From assembly GCA_973895155.1 (NCBI GenBank), contig OZ316899.1, positions 4,650,001-4,714,000 on the forward strand: DNA of 64,000 nucleotides, given 5' to 3'. Under the pieces are notes generated by a model. That model was not told the origin of the DNA and ran no database searches. It saw only the letters and a program-made list of their open reading frames with translations. The position numbers and the translations under genes are program-made. Shown piece after piece: positions 1-12,342 of the stretch. The stretch's first letter is position 1. Each line of letters starts with the position of its first letter. The DNA comes from Marsupella aquatica. Lineage: Eukaryota; Marchantiophyta.

Positions 1-1339
1 GGCACGGCCGTTGTAGTATGTGGACAGGGCAAGTCGCTGTCAGCTTGAATAGTTCGATTAATGTTTGAGGTCCGGATCCATCGGGTTTCCGACTTAGGCA
101 GATTAGTCTTGTTTTTGGTTAATTTGGGATTATCACGGTGGCAGGTCAGGATTGCTGGGGTAGGCTTTCCGCGCTTCTTTCAGTCACGCTGCAAGGATAA
201 AAACCCGGGCAGCGTGGTGGGGGGGGTTTCTTAGTCAAGGCTTTATTGTAAATCTGTATTGTTGTGACCACAGGAAGCTCTCGGCTAAATCTAGACCGCA
301 GGGTATCAGTAAACCACCAGTTCCCTTGGATTTCTGAGCAATTGTTTGAATTGAGTTGGCCTCATTGCCTAGTTTGCAGATTCTTGCCATCCAAGAAGTT
401 GAGTGTTGTGATATATGTTGCTTGATCGATTTAAGTCAGATAGGGTGAACTGTTGAGCAAAATACAATCGCATTATCTTGATTGGAGACTGCCCAATCAA
501 ACTCTGAGAGAAAAGTGAGGATTGAGAGTGTTAGTCGGTGAAGTGTGGGTTGAGTCAGTCTGAAAAAGACCTTCAGCCGGCTTAAGAAATTAAGCCATAG
601 AGGTACATTCCGGGGGCGGAATACAAATATACCTGAAGAAGTTAAAGAGGAATTGGGTGTCTCAGTTGTGCACAATTCACAAGCCCAGTGAAAGAATCGG
701 TCCGGTAAGTGTGGATTGAAGGAAAGTATAGTGTTTCCAAGCCGAATAGCTGCCATACGGCAAGAGGACGGACATAAACAAGTGGTTTACGATCGGTTGA
801 GGGTAGTTCTTGGGGTTAGAGGTCTTGGGAAACGTGCCACAGTCCCATAATGCTGAAGATAGTTCTCTGGTATACCAATTATGACTAATCCGAAGTTGAC
901 AAGTGGCATTTTGGAGAATGTCCTAGATAGATATCAATATAGCAAGGGGATAATTTAGAGAGGAAATTCTCTCCACCTGCCTAGTCCACTGTATTTAGGT
1001 TCCGTCTGGGAGGTTATTCGTACAAGAATTCTCTAGAAGAAGCATGGTACGAATGAACTAGTCATCAACTGCAAGCGTGAAAAACTTGGGGTGTGCAAAA
1101 CATGGACCCTCTCCCCACCACCTCGCATGGGTATAGTGCAAACGGGCAGACAGACCATTCCCAAACATCTGAGTGTTCATTTTTAGGATCTGTGTATAGG
1201 GTTTAGGGTTTAGGGTTTGAGGTCGAGTGACACAATCTACTGCATCGCAAACCCCCAAAACAATTGCGGTTGTCATATCGCCAAAGAACTAGAGAGCAAA
1301 GATGGACGATCTTGACACATATGTAGTGGAAGATTGCGG
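1..1339. other. Non-coding host sequence, left edge
   Basis: I see no reading frame with a recognisable product here; the short open frames are uninformative. The only distinct item is a short telomere-type repeat near 1200. The right limit is where nucleotide similarity to exon 1 of the second gene copy (50096 onward) becomes visible. Confidence 0.5.
1197..1219. repeat. Interstitial telomere-type repeat
   Basis: Three consecutive units of the plant-type telomere heptamer AGGGTTT are visible. An array this short may be a telo-box type promoter element or a remnant of repair. It does not indicate a chromosome end. Confidence 0.6.
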
Positions 1340-1866
1340 AGAAACATCGCTGACAATGTTCGACGTTATCTCCAGACATTTATGTTGTTTGGCGAGGATT
1401 TTTGAGGGCACAACAAAGACCCACTGAGGATCCCAATGTGTTGATTGGTTCACATGGAAGTTGTCTGCACCTTACAGAAGGGAAGTCCTTCAATTGAGAA
1501 CTTGAAGGACTTTCTTTGGAGCATAGGATACAACTCTAAAATCAGAATGCTTTTTTATGTTTAGCCCGCCAATTCTAATGGAAATGTCCAGACGTGTACT
1601 CTGGAAATTTGTGCAACCTGGGACCCACTGTGGGTGGCAAAGAATGAGAAGTTTGAAGCTGAATGTGCGGCCGATCCAGACTTTAGGGTCCTGGGGGATA
1701 AAATGTTTTATGTTTTTGATGGTAACCATCAACTTTACGCATGGTTGATCGTTACAAAAGAAGATCCCAATGATATCAAGTACCACCCTTGGATGCAATG
1801 TACTATTTTCAAGGGTGAAAAGGGGTCTTTGATTGAGATTGAGGCGGCTATGCATACTGTGAACCA

Positions 1867-1969
1867 GTAAGTCTCTCTTTGAATTTCAATGTCTTTTGTT
1901 CATAGTGTTTGGGGAATCCATTCCATTTTACTAGCATCTAGCGCTATTTATTGATCTATTTTTCTGTAG
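1867..1969 (+). other. Intron 1 of copy A
   Basis: The donor GTAAGT and acceptor CTGTAG restore the reading VNQLGQA across the junction, exactly as in copy B. The intron is 103 bp and carries a decayed copy of the 15-bp palindrome at 1932-1946. Confidence 0.75.
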
Positions 1970-4160
1970 ACTTGGGCAAGCCATGGTGGAACCTTCTTGG
2001 ATACTTGACGCTGACAGAATTAAAAGGATTCTGTTGAATGATCTTGAATACTATAAGTCAAAATTTCAAGAAGTTTGGGCAGGTGATGGAAAAGACTCAA
2101 AAGGGATTGTGGTATACAAAGAAAATGCCTCAAGAAGCACCTTTGTATATCTTATGCAAGATTAAATCCTATTCTTGGCAATTCAAGATGGATCTGGAGT
2201 CGGCCACCGCTTAGGGAACTCCTTGGTCTCAAGAAGAGACGTCAAAACAACATGCCGTCATGATGAAGGAAGCAACAAACAATTGGGCGATCAAGGTCTT
2301 GAAGATCACTCCCTTGTTGAGCTCGGAGTTTGAAGACTTCATGAGTACTTGTGCTGAGATGTACTCAATGACAAAGGTGAACAAACGGGAGAAGAAACCG
2401 GATGCGGTTATCTATACAATGGATCGTGCAAGGTTATTCACTGCAGTCTCCGCCCTTGACCCAAAATTGAGGAGTACTTTGTTAGTTATTGTACGCTGGA
2501 GCTGAGGAAACAGTTTTTTCATCCACAAAGTGTTAGCGATGATCCTGTCAAGCAGTGGTGCCACACTTGGCAAACTTGGAATAGCGTGGAGGGAATTGCC
2601 ATTGGGATGCTACAGACTGCCCTTCAGCAGGTCAGTGAAATAATTCCTTCCAACCAATTGGAGGAATGGAAGTGCAAGTCTTATGACTCACTCATTGAAA
2701 TAGTCTGTAATGATTTCAAGAAATTTGGGGACGCAGTGAAAGGCAAGTTTTCAATACCATGTGGATGTCCAAGTACCCAGACAAGGAAGAGTACACACTC
2801 AAGAATCAAAAGCAAGTTAAACGATATGTCTATTGTTTCTTCATGCACATGGAGATTGTGAAGCCTGATTATTTTTGGGCTTACCCAACTGCTTTCCAGA
2901 ATTGGGTCATCTTCACAGAAGGAGACATTTTGGCCAACCTGTACTCCATGTATCCTGTTGAGGGAATCCTTCTGCCTAGGAAATTGTCTGAATGGGAGAG
3001 AATTCACTGCCCTTGGTATCTTGATACCGACCGATGGGACACTCCTTTTGATGACACTCAGAAAGACGCTTTCCACAAACTATCCAAATCCCAAGTTCCT
3101 CCAAAATTTGTCTCCGATATGAAGCAAGGAATTGAGGGAGATGTCAATGTATCGACAACTGAATTGCAAAGAAAATGTGAAACCACTGTGGTTCATGTTG
3201 ATTGAAGTCGCAAACCAAGAGCCAAAGCAAAGGCGGATGCCCCTGTACCAAGTGCTAGCGCCAAGTCTGGGAAAAAATGTATGTTACACATCCCTATTTT
3301 GACTTCATCTTTGGGTAGCGCCCGACGCTATTATGTGTCCTGCATTTAATATGTTTTATCTTGTATCAATGTTGGTGTTTGGTCAGCACCTGGCGCTATT
3401 ACTATTTTTGTGTTAAATAACATTCTATTTTTGACGGATCTGTAGGTGGGAGAAAATTTGATGGTGCCACAAACGACACAAAAATAGATGCCACTTCAAA
3501 AGTCTTTGAGGCCAATACTGGTGCCAATCCAGACCCTACCACTCCAGTTGAGAAGGGGAAAGCTATAGTTCTTATCGACGCCACAAGCACAAAGAAGAAG
3601 AAGAAGAAAAGGGCCATCGATGCTTAGGAATCATCTCGAGATAATGCTTGTGGGGCTGGTCTCCAACGAGATGTGGGGAATTTCAAGAGCAAAGTGGGAA
3701 GGCACTGTATGATTGAATCCAGCTTGGCAGAATTTATAGATAGTGCGATAGTGCTTTTAGCAAGGAGGAGAAGCCAGATTGGGTCGCAGACGCTGAGAAG
3801 TGGGATAAGGATTTGATTAAGTCGGGGTGTAGAGATAAAGGAATCATTAGAGGTGGGAAGGAACAATTTTTGGGGGTCAATGCGGGTTTCATCTATCTTC
3901 CAACTAGGTTGAAACCCACCATTGTTGACCGTCGGGTCCCATAATGGAATGTAATAGATCACACAACAGCCAAATCATTTTTCCAAGCTATGGATCCTTT
4001 CCTTTTGGATGATGGCATGCTAGCTATCTTATATTCGGATGACCACGATCAGATTTCCCAAGTCATTGCTACATGTCAGCAGTCCAAGAAGTTCATGTGC
4101 ATTAATATGCACAATGTTTTCATGCCGGTCCCAATGTATAGATCCAAGACAGACGTCTAG

Positions 4161-4276
4161 GTAAATGTTTTCTCTAAGTCTTACTTTATTAGCGCCCAAC
4201 GCTATTTTTACTTTTGGAGTTCTTCTCTGTTGACTAAGAGATTTTTTCAATCCAATTGGTTTGCCGACTTGTGTAG
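4161..4276 (+). other. Intron 3 of copy A
   Basis: The 116-bp intron runs from GTAAAT to TGTGTAG and is placed by comparison with copy B (53117-53292). It contains one palindrome copy at 4190-4204. Confidence 0.7.
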
Positions 4277-5800
4277 GTCTTCACTCTTATACTGGATATA
4301 TTTTGTCAAGTTTCCTTCAAGGGAAAGGTCCCAAAGGATCCAAGATTCAAGCTATTATCAAGCGCTGAAGATCCTTCAATCTCAAACCTCATTGGGCTCC
4401 AATCTTTGAAGGCAGATCATTGTCCTAAACTGCACTTTACTGGGAACACCCAATTGCCGGTTGGTTTTATGCAAATTGTCATTGAACTTTTTACAATATC
4501 GAGGGATATTGTTATGGATTGGACCGTCGGTTCTAGTAGTACATTCATTGTTGGGGATTACTCTGGCCGTTTTGTCATTGGATTGGAAAATCATCGGGAG
4601 TTTGTTGAGATTGCTTCAAGGATTTTTTTGGACCTCATTTCTCCCAAACCTTTGGAGACACAACCTCCCCCTCCTCAAATAAGTGGATGGAAAAAGAAAG
4701 ATAGACTTTGATCTATCCTCAACTTTGACTCAGATGAGGAGGAAGGTACGCCTAAAGATGACGATCCTGAGGATGTCAATAACGATGGGAAAGATTGAGG
4801 AAACCCAACATGAAGGGTCAACGGAGGATAGCAAAGAGTCTTTTGAGTAATTTTTGTCTCTCATAAGCTCCTTTATCCTTTCAATTGTTGGTGAACCTTT
4901 AATTCCACCAGTTCTATCTGCCAAGTACTTACTTCCTCTTCATCTTCCGTTTCTCTTTTGAGTAGGTCAGAATGGAACCAAAGAAAATGATTTCAACTCC
5001 GAAGGAAAGTAGCTTAAAATGTAATCGTCACTCCCTAGAAGCCCTTTGTGTTGCCATCATACACTAAGAATGTCGCAAGGAAGGCTGAGAAATTTAGGAC
5101 GCTTTGTTGGGAAACAAAAGGCCTTAGGCTTCTTAGGGGAGTAGACAAGAAGTTCATGAGGAACCCTTATGTAGATGATGTTTCTAGAAGCAAGTATATT
5201 GATGACAAGGCTGAATTGACCGATAGATCTCATAGCTCCAAAAATGATAGCTCGGGATCTGACACTCAAGAGTAGTAATCTTATCACCTATAAGGTCAAA
5301 GTGCCTCTTGACTATACGCTTATGACCTTGGTTTTGGTTAGCGCCTGACGCTATTGAATTTTAGTAAATACAAGCGCTTGGCGCGATTGAGACCATTGTA
5401 CAGATATGATTGGTGGGTTTAACATTTGAGTGACCAGGATTGAATCTGAGGGACATATGTCACATCCATTTAATGGTTTTGTCAAACCTGATAATGGGGT
5501 TGTGCGTAAAGTCTTTGGTGTGGATTCCTCTCTGTGTTTCACTAGCGTACGACGCTCCCCAAGAAAGATACCCTAGGTCCCGAAAAAACACATTGGAAGT
5601 TTCTGTTTGGATTTTGTCGTTTATACCTAACGGTCCTTTGCCCGTCAGTCAAAAATTGGTAGCAAAGTCAGGACCAATAACGGGAAATCCAAGTGCCTTA
5701 TACATATATTGTTGTCTCAAGGATACCAAACATTTTCAGTTCCATACATTGGTCGAAGCTCTCAAAGTCCAGTGATCTCATATTTCTCCTTTTCAGTTCA

Positions 5801-6223
5801 ATGGAAGGCCATCTTCAAAGTTCCAATGTAAGAAGTGACCCGGATGTGCATCATCTCGGTATTGTGAGAGATATGAGAGTGGAGATTGGCACAAATAGGG
5901 TTATTCAAGGAGACCCCATTGTTCCCGTTTTGACTCACTTGACTTCTTTTGAGACAAGGATTGAATCTATTGAGACAGAATCCACTAAGAGTGTCAATTG
6001 CCTCCATCTTCCACCGGATGAAGGTATCTATCCCGGGGAGAGGAACATACCTTGGCAGCGTGATGTTCCATTGCCACCGTTTGTAGAGAGGTTTGCTGTT
6101 CATCGGCCCAAACCCATGGAGGTGCCACCACCACTCCATTGTCAACTTCATGAGATGTTCAGGTGCGTTGACTTTCAAGATATGAATCTCCCTGAAGTCA
6201 GTTTTTGGAGATCAGTGCATTGA
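5801..6223 (+). CDS. Hypothetical exon or small protein, 140 aa
   Basis: An open frame from the ATG at 5801 to a TGA ending at 6223. An acceptor-like CCTTTTCAG lies just before the ATG, so this may be a downstream exon. The product is Pro- and Glu-containing with no recognised domain. It follows the last recognised exon of copy A by about 0.5 kb and has no visible counterpart after copy B. It may be a separate gene, a chance frame or a gene remnant. Confidence 0.3.
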   Translation: MEGHLQSSNVRSDPDVHHLGIVRDMRVEIGTNRVIQGDPIVPVLTHLTSFETRIESIETESTKSVNCLHLPPDEGIYPGERNIPWQRDVPLPPFVERFAVHRPKPMEVPPPLHCQLHEMFRCVDFQDMNLPEVSFWRSVH

Positions 6224-7064
6224 ATGTCCACGAGAGCATATGTTAACTTTTGATTAGATGGTTTCTGCGAGGATCCAGATCGGTAGGACGTTGGGATTGA
6301 CAATGACTGTCACTCTTTGAGCTAGGAAATGGTACAAGGAATCACCAAACAGGAGTATTAGCGCCTGGCGCTAGTTAGAATTTTAGGGTTAGGAAGGAAT
6401 GCCCCTTGTTAGAACTCTATTTAGGACACTTCCCTATCCCATCTTTCGGGAGTAGAGGCGCATGGATGTAAAATCTGCCTCATCTAAGTGTATTTTCTGA
6501 GATGTTTTGTACATGTATCTCAAACTTTTGAGTTTCCTTCTTTTCTTTTCTAAAGATTGTACATCAATGAAAATGTCTGGTTTCTTTTTCTTCAATTTCC
6601 CATTTGCAGTTCAGACTCAGATACCTTGGGGTATAACCACCGTGACAGCAAATAGTAAATAGATTTGCTGTTACGAGCAAAAATTTACTCATACGAGTAA
6701 TTCAATTACTCATAGCAAAAAATTTGTTTACTCATACGAGAAACTATTTACTTGTATGAGTTTTATAGGTTATTCAAAGTTGACAAAAAGGGCTCCATTT
6801 TAAAAAACAACAACCATATAAGCGCTCTCTGAATGCTAACATAATGGGGCCCACCATTCAATGATAAATAACGGGCCATATAGAGGTCATTATAAGAAGA
6901 CGCGCTTTATTTAACAGGCAATATATTTGCTATCTGTTGCAAATTTTGGCTAGCGCCAGGCGCTAGCAACAGACAACACATATTTTTGGATAAGAAACCG
7001 GTACATCTTCTGCCCGTTAGAAAAGACAAATGCCACTTAAAGCTATTGAACGACACCAAATTGA
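6224..7064. other. AT-rich intergenic sequence
   Basis: No gene is seen. The stretch includes two perfect palindromes (6359 and 6951), a run of related short words (TTTACTCATACGAG at about 6685 and 6729, with a near-inverted copy at about 6748), and the word ATTTGCTGTTA at about 6663, which recurs near 62502. Confidence 0.5.
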
Positions 7065-10000
7065 CTACATGTCCGTTCCATTTTGTCGATCAAGCAGGTA
7101 ATGGACTTCACCCAATGTCAGAACTGGTTGACTAGATAGTGTCAAATCATGAAGACTCAACTTCAACACAGTCCTGAATACCCAATATAGATGTTTGCAA
7201 GGCATGTAAGGTTTCCTATAAATGTGCCTCCGATAGAAATCCTCACACGAACAGCAAGGGAAACAAAAAATCTGCACCCAATAAGAGGCAGCAGTCCTCT
7301 CATATTCATGTGTTCTGATACAATACTGCTTCCCCCACTCGTGACATCTCTCTCGCATACGAGTCTCATTACTTCTGTTTCGGGATGCTTCAATCTTCTT
7401 GTAATGTGTTTGAGTTAGATTCACTCTCTGCAAGCACTTCCTTCCATTCCTGGAGCCACATCTGAAAATTGGGTCCGCTAAATTGATCCTCTCTTGGAAC
7501 AAATTCACATCGATGCGCAACTCAAACGGGGATGGCTCCTGACCTTCCCTTACCTCTCCTGTACCAATTAGACCTTGTTCTCTCAAGAATTGGATCTCGC
7601 CCTCCTGGAGATTGGTCCTTCTTGCAATGGGAAGAACGGGTGGTATATTGGGAATGTTTGAAACATCTCTTCTTGGCCAACTTATGTGACATTTGTTGTT
7701 TGGGAAAAACCATATCTGGTCCGGATGAGGTTCTCCTCTAAAAAGTCTACATCCTCTTACAGATATTGCGACAACTCCTTCTGGATTTGGAAACCCAACC
7801 TTCTTTACTCGATTTTGACATTCATTGCGGCTTCCTCTCCAACCGAGGGTCCCATTACAAGCTGGACCAGCACCACATTTTGCAGTTTGTTGGAGCTGCC
7901 AGAGACCTGGAGCTATGTCAGTTTCCATCGGGAGAAGAGATTCCTTAGGCGCGGCCTCAGCTTCATGTCTGCCGGGAGGAATAGAAGATCTTGTCGTTCG
8001 ATGTGAGGGTGTCTCAAGGACGACGACCTCCTCAAAATCTTCACTCTTAGTTTGAGACAAATTAACAACACCACTTCCACCAGCAGAAGGTGTGGAAGAC
8101 ATCTTCTCAAAGTCTGTGGAATGGAGGTTTCTCCTCTTCAAACCCCTTATATTTGGTGAAATCACAAGGATAGTATCATGCTTGTGAGAGTCTTGTGCCA
8201 AGACATTCCCACTTGCATTACCTTTTTGTTTCACCGATCGAGTGATGACGTCTCCATTCAATGGAACAATTCTTTCCAAATCAAATTCAGCTGCGTTGGA
8301 AAGAAGGAGATTGGTCGCTTCTTCAAATAGACATGAAGACCCTGTCATGTCCGCAGATCTGAAAGCCAGCTCAAAGATAGTGGGTCTAGTTCCCCGATGT
8401 ACTCCTCGACCGTATGCAGTATAAGTTGCAATCTGACATACGGCTTGGTTTTGGTCAGTTTTGCATCCCTCCATGAGGCCAACCCGCTTCTTCATTTGCC
8501 ACGCCTTCATGCTTGCATGGACCAATTCCGAACTAGTACAATTCTGAATCATACCTGCCTCCTCAGCACTCTTGCTCTGTCATCGAAAACAAATAAATAT
8601 ATTTAGCAACTACAGTAATTTGCGACAAGTGGAGTTTGTATTTATGCTATATGGACTCTAACTATAAGTAGCGCCCGGGGCTATCAAATCTCTTGCATCA
8701 ATGCCATGTTCGTAGTTGCAAAAGTCTGCTTGTTCACACTAGCGCGTGGCGCTACTATACTGTAACAAGGCATTGGACTCCGAGTACTCATTTTCCATAA
8801 TAGCGTCGGGCGCTATTACAAAACATTGGTAAAGGACTATCATGAATATAAGAAAAGACTTACCAGTCTTATGAAGTTTCCCCACTGTCTCCAACGGACG
8901 ACCCACCATGAGAGCCATCCTTGCAACATTCGAAGCTTCCCCTGATGGCAATTTCCAGCTTGCCACCAATCGTCGATCTCTCTTGACATATGATATGCGT
9001 CCAAAAATGTTTTTGCGTTACAAAGACTGTCCCACATCTTCTTGTGTTCTTCAAGTTTTCCTTCTGGAACACCTTCGCGTGAATGCCAACAAAATGACTG
9101 ATAAAAATGAAACGCATCTGATCGCTCTCGGTCAGGATTAGGTACCCCATTGAAGAAAACATTTCGCATCGCATTCCAACCAGCCTAGGCATTGTCCACC
9201 ATGAATCCTTGAATTTGAATGTTCTCCAAGCCATTTTCACTCGCAACTTCTATCATCAATCGCCACGCTCTCTCTAAGGATTTGGTGTCTTCAACCTTTA
9301 ACTCACAAGTGAAAATTGTACAAAGTGCCCGATAGTGATGATCATATACATGAACACTAAAAGTTAGCCAGTTTGATGTAATTCCATGCATGACGTCGAA
9401 ACTCACCATGACCCCTCTAATGAACCACCACGCTGCATTTTCCGGAGAAGGTTGATCCCAGATCCTTTGCCTTTCACAGTCATCTTGAAGATGTGAGCAC
9501 TTTCGTCTTGACATCCTTGGCCTGGAAGCAAATACCTATGAAGAAAGGGACGTCTCACACACTTTTGCATCCACACCAAATATTCAAGCTCATCTTTACC
9601 TTTCTGGTCTTGCCTCACACTTCACAGAACAGAAGCAAACTTTTGTGGGGTAGCAACAACCATGAGGAACTCCCATATCTCCTTCTCCTCTTCCAAAGAC
9701 ATTTCCTCCACAGATTCCTCACAGAGGACATTGGTTAGAGAGTCTGTAGCCGCATTTTTTATCCCATCGGGCGTAGCTCGTGGATTAGCTTGGAACTGCT
9801 TTGCAAGGTGAGTCTTAGCAACCTTTTCAACCTCTCTCGACCACACCCGATGATTGGGATGGTTGTGAAATCCCATGTGCACAGCCAGCCGGGACATATA
9901 CGCCAAATGTGTTGAATCCACTTTGGCCGAAGGATACATATAGAACATCATGGCCGGACACAATCTCGTACACATCGAAGGTTCAAAGCAGTGGTGACAG

Positions 10001-10883
10001 ACAATACCACCTTGCGGGATGAGTTCTCCAACTTGAAAGGTTCCTGAGAGTTTTGGTGATCTTGCCCAGACTTGGTTGTTCCTAGTCTTTTTGTCTCTCT
10101 AGAATTGGCAGGAATTGTTCCAACATTCAAGAGAACCGGTACACTGAACCTTTCCAAAATCCCACATCTTCTTCGATAAAACATTCAAAGATGTTTTGAC
10201 AATGTGCGTCCAGTAATAGCAATCCTTCCCGCGGTCCATGTCCTTTAGTCGTTCCCCTTTCAAATTCACGCAATCGACTGGAGGCAACTCAAACACAACA
10301 TTCCCATTGTATGTCATCGGGAGGCTAGGAACTATCTGATGCGTGAAATCCTTCTCCCTAATGAAACAAGATAACTCGCTATGCCCCTTTGATTTTAGGA
10401 TAGTATCCATCGCACTTTGCCGATATACAATTGGAACATCTTGAACCTCCATCTTCACAACCAAGGGATCCACTGGGATCCTTTTTGGGACATCAAAGGA
10501 AAGGGCAGAATTTTCCCCTCGTCTTCCAAAGTGTCAGAGAGATTGACAACATCAACACCACCAGGAACAGGACATGGATCTTCCGATGCTTCAGAATCTT
10601 CCAAAACAAAGACCTCGTATACTTTATCCGGATACATCGTCCAAAACCTGAGTCCATCAACGACATCGTAGAAGATGGTATTTGCCTTTGAATCCTTAGG
10701 GAGGAGGGACACAGAGAGAATACACTCTTTTGAAACATCAAATCTTAACCCCAAATATTCATCCGAAACTCTCCTTGACTGAGATTCAGGGGATACGATA
10801 ACTGTGACAACATCCCGCGTGTCCTTGCGTCTAACTACAATCGATCGTCCCATTTCAGCGGAAGAGAATAATCGATGTCTCAC
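7065..10883 (-). pseudogene. Mutator-like transposase gene (decayed)
   Basis: The gene reads right to left. The N-terminal part (10883-10099) has a frameshift in an A-run near 10490. It leads into a Cys-rich segment at about 10150 (CTGSLEC...NNSC) like the WRKY-GCM1/FLYWCH zinc fingers of MULE proteins. A DDE-like core follows (9514-8864), with candidate acidic residues in SFDVMHG and FMVDNA. Next come a 287-bp intron (8577-8863) and a long last exon (8576-7065) with a SWIM zinc finger (CSCEDF...PCKHLYW) near 7190-7260. The splice joins GNFIRL to SKSAEE in frame. There are frameshifts between 10473 and 9514 and a TAG at 9185-9187 where Gln would be expected. SWIM plus DDE core plus GCM1-type finger is established MULE architecture. 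I could not find terminal inverted repeats, so it may be a transposon remnant or a decayed domesticated gene. Confidence 0.65.
8577..8863 (-). other. Intron of the Mutator-like gene, with three palindromes
   Basis: On the minus strand the donor is CTG|GTAAGT and the acceptor is GACAG|AGC, and the exons join without a frame change. The intron carries palindrome copies at 8669-8683, 8740-8754 and 8801-8815. Confidence 0.75.
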
Positions 10884-11183
10884 TTTGCCAATCGGTTTAA
10901 GGCTTGTTTGATGTACGAGGTTAATAACGACAGTATAAATGAACGTTGAATAATGACAAAGAAAGATACGTTAAGCGTTTGGACGATGTAAATCAATTGA
11001 GTTTTGTCGTTATTCAACGGCTGTATTGAACCAACTGATTGGTCAGTAGTTTAATAGCGTCGGGCGCTACTTTTGTGAACGGAGAACAACTTCACAATGG
11101 AAGCATGACTCTGGACCAAATATAGTACCGCGTGGGGAGGAGGAGAGGGAAAACTCAGATTGTAATAATAGCGCTCGGCGCTA
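8669..11183. repeat. 15-bp interrupted palindromes, group 2
   Basis: Copies are at 8669-8683, 8740-8754, 8801-8815, 11055-11069 and 11169-11183. The first three lie in the transposase intron. The last two lie in the spacer between the divergent transposase gene and the host frame at 11520. The copies at 8801 and 11055 share the same variant, TAGCGTCGGGCGCTA. Confidence 0.85.
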
Positions 11184-11519
11184 TCATCAAAGCTCGTACG
11201 TTATAACTCTAACAATAGACAAGAAATCCGTGACGCGGTCCAAATACGCAGTGTGCATTGAAGTTTTCACAATCGAGAGATCTCAAAAATCTACCAACGC
11301 ATCTCGTACGTCTATTGCACGATTGGAAACCATTACATCTAAGACATCCATCTGGGGTCCGAACGTTCTCTCCTCTATCCCCAAAACCTGGCCGGTGAGT
11401 CTGCCTCCCATCATTTGGAGTTCTTTGTTCTCAAAACTTTTATTGCGCTCCTGCCTCCGGTTTCGTCCAAGAAACTTCTGTTCAGTCTCAATCTTTTAGA
11501 GTCGTTTGTTTAGGTTTCC
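10884..11519. promoter_or_regulatory. Divergent spacer, probable 5' region of two genes
   Basis: The stretch separates the start of the minus-strand transposase gene from the plus-strand frame at 11520. It holds two palindromes (11055 and 11169). A possible 5'-UTR intron runs from a GGTGAGTC donor near 11394 to a TGTTTAG acceptor at about 11513, just before the ATG. No core promoter element is clear. Confidence 0.35.
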
Positions 11520-11795
11520 ATGGCTCCACCACAAGCAAAGGGGAAGGCGAAGGTTACATTTCAAAGCGACAGCAATAGAGAGGGTGCTGTGGAGAAGTCT
11601 CTCACAAAGCCTCCAGCTCATTTGACCGTCCCAATCTTGGCAAAGGGGAAAGTGATCGCTAAGACACGGGGAACTGTATCCGCACCAGATGGTGCTCCTC
11701 AGGCTAAAGTAGAAGTTCAACCCTTGGTGCATAAATCTTGGGTGTCCAAGGCGGAGTTTTCTTCTTTGCACCAGTCACCTGGGCATGGCACAAGT
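11520..11795 (+). pseudogene. Host reading frame, 5' part, split by retrotransposon E3
   Basis: The frame starts at ATGGCTCCACCACAAGC and encodes 92 residues, rich in Lys, Pro and Gln at the start, ending ...GHGTS at the duplicated pentamer CAAGT (11791-11795). The frame continues without change at 48807 once the 37-kb insertion and one CAAGT copy are left out. I do not recognise the protein. Its low-complexity basic N-terminus and acidic Ser/Asp-rich C-terminus suggest a disordered, possibly nuclear protein. Confidence 0.55.
11791..11795. repeat. Target-site duplication of E3, left (CAAGT)
   Basis: It matches 48802-48806. The LTR ends abutting the two copies read TGTCACG... on the left and ...GGCATCACA on the right. 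Confidence 0.9.
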
Positions 11796-12342
11796 TGTCA
11801 CGTCGTCAACCTAGGCCTTAACCCGGGCTTTGGCTTAGACAGGCACATCCTTTGTGAATATGAGGGTTCGGGCAGGGAGGGACGCACAAAATGCTCCTAA
11901 TTCACGTAAATTAGCGCTAAGTGCACTTATTGTTATGTACAGACACCTCCTAGGTATAGTTTGTGTTCTGCCGCCTGAACGTACCTTAGTCAACACGGGG
12001 TCAACCCCGGCTCACGGACTTCTAAGCCTTTGTGTTACCGCCTTCGATCCGGATCCGTTAGTACAAGAGCTCAACTCGGGCTCGCAACCCCGTACCCATA
12101 TCCTGAACCCCGTGCACGGTTGGCATAACGTGTTTGGCCCGTCATTGATACTTGCACATGAGACTCATACATGCATACATACATAACATAAATCTTGATT
12201 TACACGAAGGAATTAAAGAGAAAGGATTTCATTCATTTATGATCATACACTTTACGATTGGTTGACCCGACACCTCGTGAACAACCGGGCCCAAGGCCGA
12301 GGAGTATACACTACAATGGAGCCCGACTCTGCACTCGCCCAA
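11796..12342 (-). repeat. E3 3' LTR, distal part
   Basis: This is the end of the E3 LTR in the element's own orientation. It begins TGTCACGTCG on the plus strand and is cut at 12342 by E1. No gene is seen in it. Confidence 0.85.
12338..12342. repeat. Target-site duplication of E1, left (CCCAA)
   Basis: It matches 27211-27215 exactly, immediately outside TG and CA. Confidence 0.95.

Larger units (their letters stand above)
1340..5275 (+). pseudogene. ParB-like / methyltransferase-like gene, copy A (decayed)
   Basis: This is a multi-exon paralogue of the gene at 50096-54232. Exon 1 ends at 1866 and intron 1 is 1867-1969 (GTAAGT...TAG). Intron 2 is about 3277-3444 and intron 3 is 4161-4276. 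Exon 1 encodes a DGNH motif (1718-1735 region) like the ParB/sulfiredoxin-fold DGHHR signature. The exon after intron 3 encodes, at about 4507-4620, a stretch resembling motif I of beta-class N6/N4 DNA methyltransferases (GSSST, then GR, IGLE and EFVEIASR). The usual catalytic DPPY motif is not seen; the equivalent place near 3885 reads FIYLPT. Decay is plain: stops in exon 1 (near 1435 and 1563), a frameshift near 2160, a lost T near 2753, TGG to TGA at about 3204, and a TAG just before intron 3. The substrate and the working form of the family are unknown. The fold assignments are inferences from motifs. Confidence 0.6.
1932..6965. repeat. 15-bp interrupted palindromes, group 1
   Basis: Copies fit TAGCGCY-N-RGCGCTA or one or two changes from it. 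Positions are 1932-1946 (decayed), 3316-3330, 3384-3398, 4190-4204, 5339-5353, 5372-5386, 5543-5557, 6359-6373 and 6951-6965. The copies at 6359 and 6951 are perfect palindromes around one central base. The first four lie in the three introns of copy A and the rest lie outside recognised exons. Many variants differ by C to T or G to A at CpG. Confidence 0.8.

Noticed and set aside
436-756. 106-aa minus-strand frame near the left edge.
   Set aside because: No similarity, no paralogue in the window and no supporting context; such a length is expected by chance.
11910-11925. TAGCGCTAAGTGCAC in the E3 LTR as a palindrome copy.
   Set aside because: Only the left half matches; the right half does not pair.
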